Positions 58,743 through 64,000 of a stretch of 64,000 nucleotides of DNA are shown here, one piece after another. Numbering within the stretch: the stretch's first letter is position 1; each line of letters starts with the position of its first letter. The position numbers and the translations under genes are program-made. The stretch is from Paragordius varius (lineage: Eukaryota; Nematomorpha). The DNA is taken from assembly GCA_964247055.1 (NCBI GenBank), contig OZ176057.1, positions 806,001 to 870,000 of the forward strand. Reading direction: 5' to 3'. A model generated the notes under the pieces. That model saw nothing but the letters and a program-made list of their open reading frames with translations. It searched no databases and was not told where the DNA came from.

Positions 58743-61700
58743 TTACCATAAATAATGTATTAATATCCATATATCTTTTAACATGCTATACATATGATAG
58801 ATACTCCTTACTCAGCATCTATCATCAAAGAAACGCTTGACTAAAATTTTTGCCTTTTAACAGGCAATACGAAAAATCTTTCTCGAATTTTTACAGTCTC
58901 ATACCGTGGGCAAAAAAATACAATCAAAAAATATTTTTGTGGACTTTGTTTTTTTTTGAGAAAAATGGCATTTTACGGGGGGAGCGGGTAAAAAGAGGGC
59001 CTAAATCAAAAGAGTTCGACTATGTTCGGCGCAATCGAAAATAAGTAAAGAAAAATCATATTTGAAATTGAATGGTCCAACACGTTCTCCAAAAAATTGA
59101 CTTAACCCATTTTTCACACGGGGTGGGCCCAAACTGGGGACCTAATTCCAAGAATGGGCGAAGCTATTGTCGGGGCATTCATTAATGATTAAATTTTTTC
59201 GATGTTTGGATTTGATTGGGTTCACCGGTTTTCCGGAAACAGATCACAAAGTTATATGAAAAATCAGTTTTTAGCAGGTAGCTCCTTACCCAGCAGCTAT
59301 CATCAAATAAACGGTAGACTAAAATTTTTGCCTTTTAACAGGGAATACGTGGAATCTTTATTGAATTTTTACGGTCTCATACCTAGGGCAAAAAATCGAT
59401 TTAAAAAATTATTTTTGTGGACTTTGTTTTTTGAAAAAGGTGGCATTTCACGGGGGGAGCGGGTAAAAAGAGGGCCTAAATCAAAAAAGTGGCTCGGCTA
59501 TGTTCAGCGCAATCGAAAATAAGTAAACAAAAATCATATTTGAAATTGAATGGTCCAACACGTTCTCCAAAAAATTGACTTAACCCATTTTTCACACGGG
59601 GTGGGCCCAAACTGGGGACCTAATTCCAAGAATGGGCGAAGCTATTGTCGGGGCATTCATTAATGATTAAATTTTTTCGATGTTTGGATTTGATTGGGTT
59701 CACCGGTTTTCCGGAAACAGATCACAAAGTTATATGAAAAATCAGTTTTTAGCAGGTAGCTCCTTACCCAGCAGCTATCATCAAATAAACGGTAGAATTT
59801 TTGCCTTTTAACAGGGAATACGTGGAATCTTTATTGAATTTTTACGGTCTCATACCTAGGGCAAAAAATCGATTTAAAAAATTATTTTTGTGGACTTTGT
59901 TTTTTGAAAAAGGTGGCATTTCACGGGGGGAGCGGGTAAAAAGAGGGCCTAAATCAAAAAAGTGGCTAGGCTATGTTCAGCGCAATCGAAAATAAGTAAA
60001 CAAAAATCATATTTGAAATTGAATGGTCCAACACGTTCTCCAAAAAATTGACTTAACCCATTTTTCACACGGGGTGGGCCCAAACTGGGGACCTAATTCC
60101 AAAAATGGGCGAAGCTATTGTCGGGGCATTCATTAATGATTAAATTTTTTCGATGTTTGGATTTGATTGGGTTCACCGGTTTTCCGGAAACAGATCACAA
60201 AGTTATATGAAAAATCAGTTTTTAGCAGGTAGCTCCTTACCCAGCAGCTATCATCAAATAAACGGTAGACTAAAATTTTTGCCTTTTAACAGGGAATACG
60301 TGGAATCTTTATCGAATTTTTACGGTCTCATACCTAGGGCAAAAAATCGATTTAAAAAATTATTTTTGTGGACTTTGTCTTTTGAAAAAGGTGGCATTTC
60401 ACGGGGGGAGCGGGTAAAAAGAGGGCCTAAATCAAAAAAGTGGCTCGGCTATGTTCAGCGCAATCGAAAATAAGTAAACAAAAATCATATTTGAAATTGA
60501 ATGGTCCAACACGTTCTCCAAAAAATTGACTTAACCCATTTTTCACACGGGGTGGGCCCAAACTGGGGACCTAATTCCAAAAATGGGCGAAGCTATTGTC
60601 GGGGCATTCATTAATGATTAAATTTTTTCGATGTTTGGATTTGATTGGGTTCACCGGTTTTCCGGAAACAGATCACAAAGTTATATGAAAAATCAGTTTT
60701 TAGCAGGTAGCTCCTACCCAGCAGCTATCATCAAATAAACGGTAGACTAAAATTTTTGCCTTTTAACAGGGAATACGTGGAATCTTTATTGAATTTTTAC
60801 GGTCTCATACCTAGGGCAAAAAATCGATTTAAAAAATTATTTTTGTGGACTTTGTTTTTTGAAAAAGGTGGCATTTCACGGGGGGAGCGGGTAAAAAGAG
60901 GGCCTAAATCAAAAAAGTGGCTCGGCTATGTTCAGCGCAATCGAAAATAAGTAAACAAAAATCATATTTGAAATTGAATGGTCCAACACGTTCTCCAAAA
61001 AATTGACTTAACCCATTTTTCACACGGGGTGGGCCCAAACTGGGGACCTAATTCCAAGAATGGGCGAAGCTATTGTCGGGGCATTCATTAATGATTAAAT
61101 TTTTTCGATGTTTGGATTTGATTGGGTTCACCGGTTTTCCGGAAACAGATCACAAAGTTATATGAAAAATCAGTTTTTAGCAGGTAGCTCCTTACCCAGC
61201 AGCTATCATCAAATAAACGGTAGACTAAAATTTTTGCCTTTTAACAGGGAATACGTGGAATCTTTATTGAATTTTTACAGTCTCATACCTAGGGCAAAAA
61301 ATCGATTTAAAAAATTATTTTTGTGGACTTTGTTTTTTGAAAAAGGTGGCATTTCACGGGGGGAGCGGGTAAAAAGAGGGCCTAAATCAAAAAAGTGGCT
61401 AGGCTATGTTCAGCGCAATCGAAAATAAGTAAACAAAAATCATATTTGAAATTGAATGGTCCAACACGTTCTCCAAAAAATTGACTTAACCCATTTTTCA
61501 CACGGGGTGGGCCCAAACTGGGGACCTAATTCCAAAAATGGGCGAAGCTATTGTCGGGGCATTCATTAATGATTAAATTTTTTCGATGTTTGGATTTGAT
61601 TGGGTTCACCGGTTTTCCGGAAACAGATCACAAAGTTATATGAAAAATCAGTTTTTAGCAGGTAGCTCCTTACCCAGCAGCTATCATCAAATAAACGGTA

Positions 61701-64000
61701 GACTAAAATTTTTGCCTTTTAACAGGGAATACGTGGAATCTTTATCGAATTTTTACGGTCTCATACCTAGGGCAAAAAATCGATTTAAAAAATTATTTTT
61801 GTGGACTTTGTTTTTTGAAAAAGGTGGCATTTCACGGGGGGAGCGGGTAAAAAGAGGGCCTAAATCAAAAAAGTGGCTCGGCTATGTTCAGCGCAATCGA
61901 AAATAAGTAAACAAAAATCATATTTGAAATTGAATGGTCCAACACGTTCTCCAAAAAATTGACTTAACCCATTTTTCACACGGGGTGGGCCCAAACTGGG
62001 GACCTAATTCCAAAAATGGGCGAAGCTATTGTCGGGGCATTCATTAATGATTAAATTTTTTCGATGTTTGGATTTGATTGGGTTCACCGGTTTTCCGGAA
62101 ACAGATCACAAAGTTATATGAAAAATCAGTTTTTAGCAGGTAGCTCCTTACCCAGCAGCTATCATCAAATAAACGGTAGACTAAAATTTTTGCCTTTTAA
62201 CAGGGAATACGTGGAATCTTTATTGAATTTTTACGGTCTCATACCTAGGGCAAAAAATCGATTTAAAAAATTATTTTTGTGGACTTTGTTTTTTGAAAAA
62301 GGTGGCATTTCACGGGGGGAGCGGGTAAAAAGAGGGCCTAAATCAAAAAAGTGGCTCGGCTATGTTCAGCGCAATCGAAAATAAGTAAACAAAAATCATA
62401 TTTGAAATTGAATGGTCCAACACGTTCTCCAAAAAATTGACTTAACCCATTTTTCACACGGGGTGGGCCCAAACTGGGGACCTAATTCCAAAAATGGGCG
62501 AAGCTATTGTCGGGGCATTCATTAATGATTAAATTTTTTCGATGTTTGGATTTGATTGGGTTCACCGGTTTTCCGGAAACAGATCACAAAGTTATATGAA
62601 AAATCAGTTTTTAGCAGGTAGCTCCTTACCCAGCAGCTATCATCAAATAAACGGTAGACTAAAATTTTTGCCTTTTAACAGGGAATACGTGGAATCTTTA
62701 TTGAATTTTTACGGTCTCATACCTAGGGCAAAAAATCGATTTAAAAAATTATTTTTGTGGACTTTGTTTTTTGAGAAAAATGGCATTTTACGGGGGGAGC
62801 GGGTAAAAAGAGGGCCTAAATCAAAAAAGTGACTCGACTATGTTCGGCGCAATCGAAAATAAGTAAAGAAAAATCATATTTGAAATTGAATGGTCCAACA
62901 CGTTCTCCAAAAAATTGACTCCCATTTTTCACACGGGGTGGGCCCAAACTGGGGACCTAATTCCAAGAATGGGCGAAGCTATTGTCGGGGCATTCATTAA
63001 TGATTAAATTTTTTCGATGTTTGGATTTGATTGGGTTCACCGGTTTTCCGGAAACAGATCACAAAGTTATATGAAAAATCAGTTTTTAGCAGGTAGCTCC
63101 TTACCCAGCAGCTATCATCAAATAAACGGTAGACTAAAATTTTTGCCTTTTAACAGGGAATACGTGGAATCTTTATTGAATTTTTACGGTCTCATACCTA
63201 GGGCAAAAAATCGATTTAAAAAATTATTTTTGTGGACTTTGTTTTTTGAAAAAGGTGGCATTTCACGGGGGGAGCGGGTAAAAAGAGGGCCTAAATCAAA
63301 AAAGTGGCTCGGCTATGTTCAGCGCAATCGAAAATAAGTAAACAAAAATCATATTTGAAATTGAATGGTCCAACACGTTCTCCAAAAAATTGACTTAACC
63401 CATTTTTCACACGGGGTGGGCCCAAACTGGGGACCTAATTCCAAAAATGGGCGAAGCTATTGTCGGGGCATTCATTAATGATTAAATTTTTTCGATGTTT
63501 GGATTTGATTGGGTTCACCGGTTTTCCGGAAACAGATCACAAAGTTATATGAAAAATCAGTTTTTAGCAGGTAGCTCCTTACCCAGCAGCTATCATCAAA
63601 TAAACGGTAGACTAAAATTTTTGCCTTTTAACAGGGAATACGTGGAATCTTTATTGAATTTTTACGGTCTCATACCTAGGGCAAAAAATCGATTTAAAAA
63701 ATTATTTTTGTGGACTTTGTTTTTTGAGAAAAATGGCATTTTATAAGGGGGGAGCGGGTAAAAAGAGGGCCTAAATCAAAAAAGTGACTCGACTATGTTC
63801 GGCGCAATCGAAAATAAGTAAAGAAAAATCATATTTGAAATTGAATGGTCCAACACGTTCTCCAAAAAATTGACTTAACCCATTTTTCACACGGGGTGGG
63901 CCCAAACTGGGGACCTAATTCCAAGAATGGGCGAAGCTATTGTCGGGGCATTCATTAATGATTAAATTTTTTCGATGTTTGGATTTGATTGGGTTCACCG
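58743..64000. repeat. Satellite array, about 478-bp monomers, Helitron-derived
   Basis: A fixed point in the monomer (TCGATGTTTGGATTTGATTG) occurs at 59199, 59678, 60150, 60629, 61105, 61583, 62061, 62539, 63014, 63492 and 63970, so the period is 472-479 bases, with about eleven copies running off the window. The first copy (58790-59198) is the most diverged. Neighbouring copies are nearly identical. The monomer matches, in reverse complement, the interior of the Helitron-like element at 7747-8315. Each copy has an open frame of 64-106 codons beginning MFGFDWVHRF, but it has no start context, splice signals or domain and is not called as a gene. Confidence 0.93.

Noticed and set aside
59202..63746. 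Repeated 64-106 codon frames starting MFGFDWVHRF
   Set aside because: They recur only because the 478-bp monomer is repeated. The frame is not preserved in the diverged single copies (7734-7991 is on the opposite reading of the same element), and no coding signal was seen.
58743..64000. Possible CRISPR-like or rDNA array
   Set aside because: The repeats are contiguous 478-bp monomers with no unique spacers, and there is no rRNA sequence. The window is eukaryotic.

Overview
The window is animal nuclear DNA: very AT-rich, intron-rich and crowded with degenerate transposons. The hAT and LINE proteins and the gene structures fit an arthropod, possibly a sap-feeding hemipteran. That placement is inference, because there is no rRNA or mitochondrial marker here. 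Three multi-exon genes could be assembled exon by exon with every splice phase agreeing.

Layout. 1-2.5 kb: a TIR element (family D) split by a dead RTE-type LINE flanked by the same 7-bp sequence. 2.97-6.77 kb, + strand: the 3' part of an unrecognised gene with four short exons and one longer last exon, rich in Cys and Tyr. 7.4-10.5 kb: two broken hAT transposase copies in opposite orientation, one interrupted by a Helitron-like element. 10.5-16 kb: degenerate repeats, a TIR element and a LINE tail. 16.05-35.58 kb, + strand: a complete 12-exon amidophosphoribosyltransferase gene (PPAT; first committed step of purine synthesis; 642 aa) with the N-terminal catalytic Cys, the PRPP loop and all four Fe-S cysteines. 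37.74-54.16 kb, - strand: a complete 12-exon aldehyde dehydrogenase of the ALDH9/betaine-aldehyde type (547 aa) with the catalytic Cys and Glu. The two genes are tail to tail. 54.5-57.8 kb: an inverted pair of family D elements and one more TIR element. 58.6-64 kb: a Helitron end followed by a tandem array of about 478-bp monomers that runs off the window.

The most unusual signal lies in the introns of the two enzyme genes. In at least six introns the tandem repeat is not anonymous: each unit is a degenerate copy of the neighbouring exon's edge together with its splice site and some intron. In PPAT this affects exon 3 (3' edge), exon 9 (3' edge) and exon 11 (5' edge); in the ALDH it affects exon 5 (5' edge), exon 7 (5' edge) and exon 9 (3' edge). 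The result is rows of decoy splice sites beside intact exons. The same introns carry two abundant short TIR families. Family A has arms built from a variable number of 21-bp repeats and often abuts (TA)n runs. Family B has a TIR whose outer end resembles a 5' splice site and sits directly on two ALDH donors.

No tRNA, rRNA, CRISPR array, bacterial operon or viral gene was seen. Repeat boundaries are read by eye and are approximate; exon boundaries were checked by codon counting.
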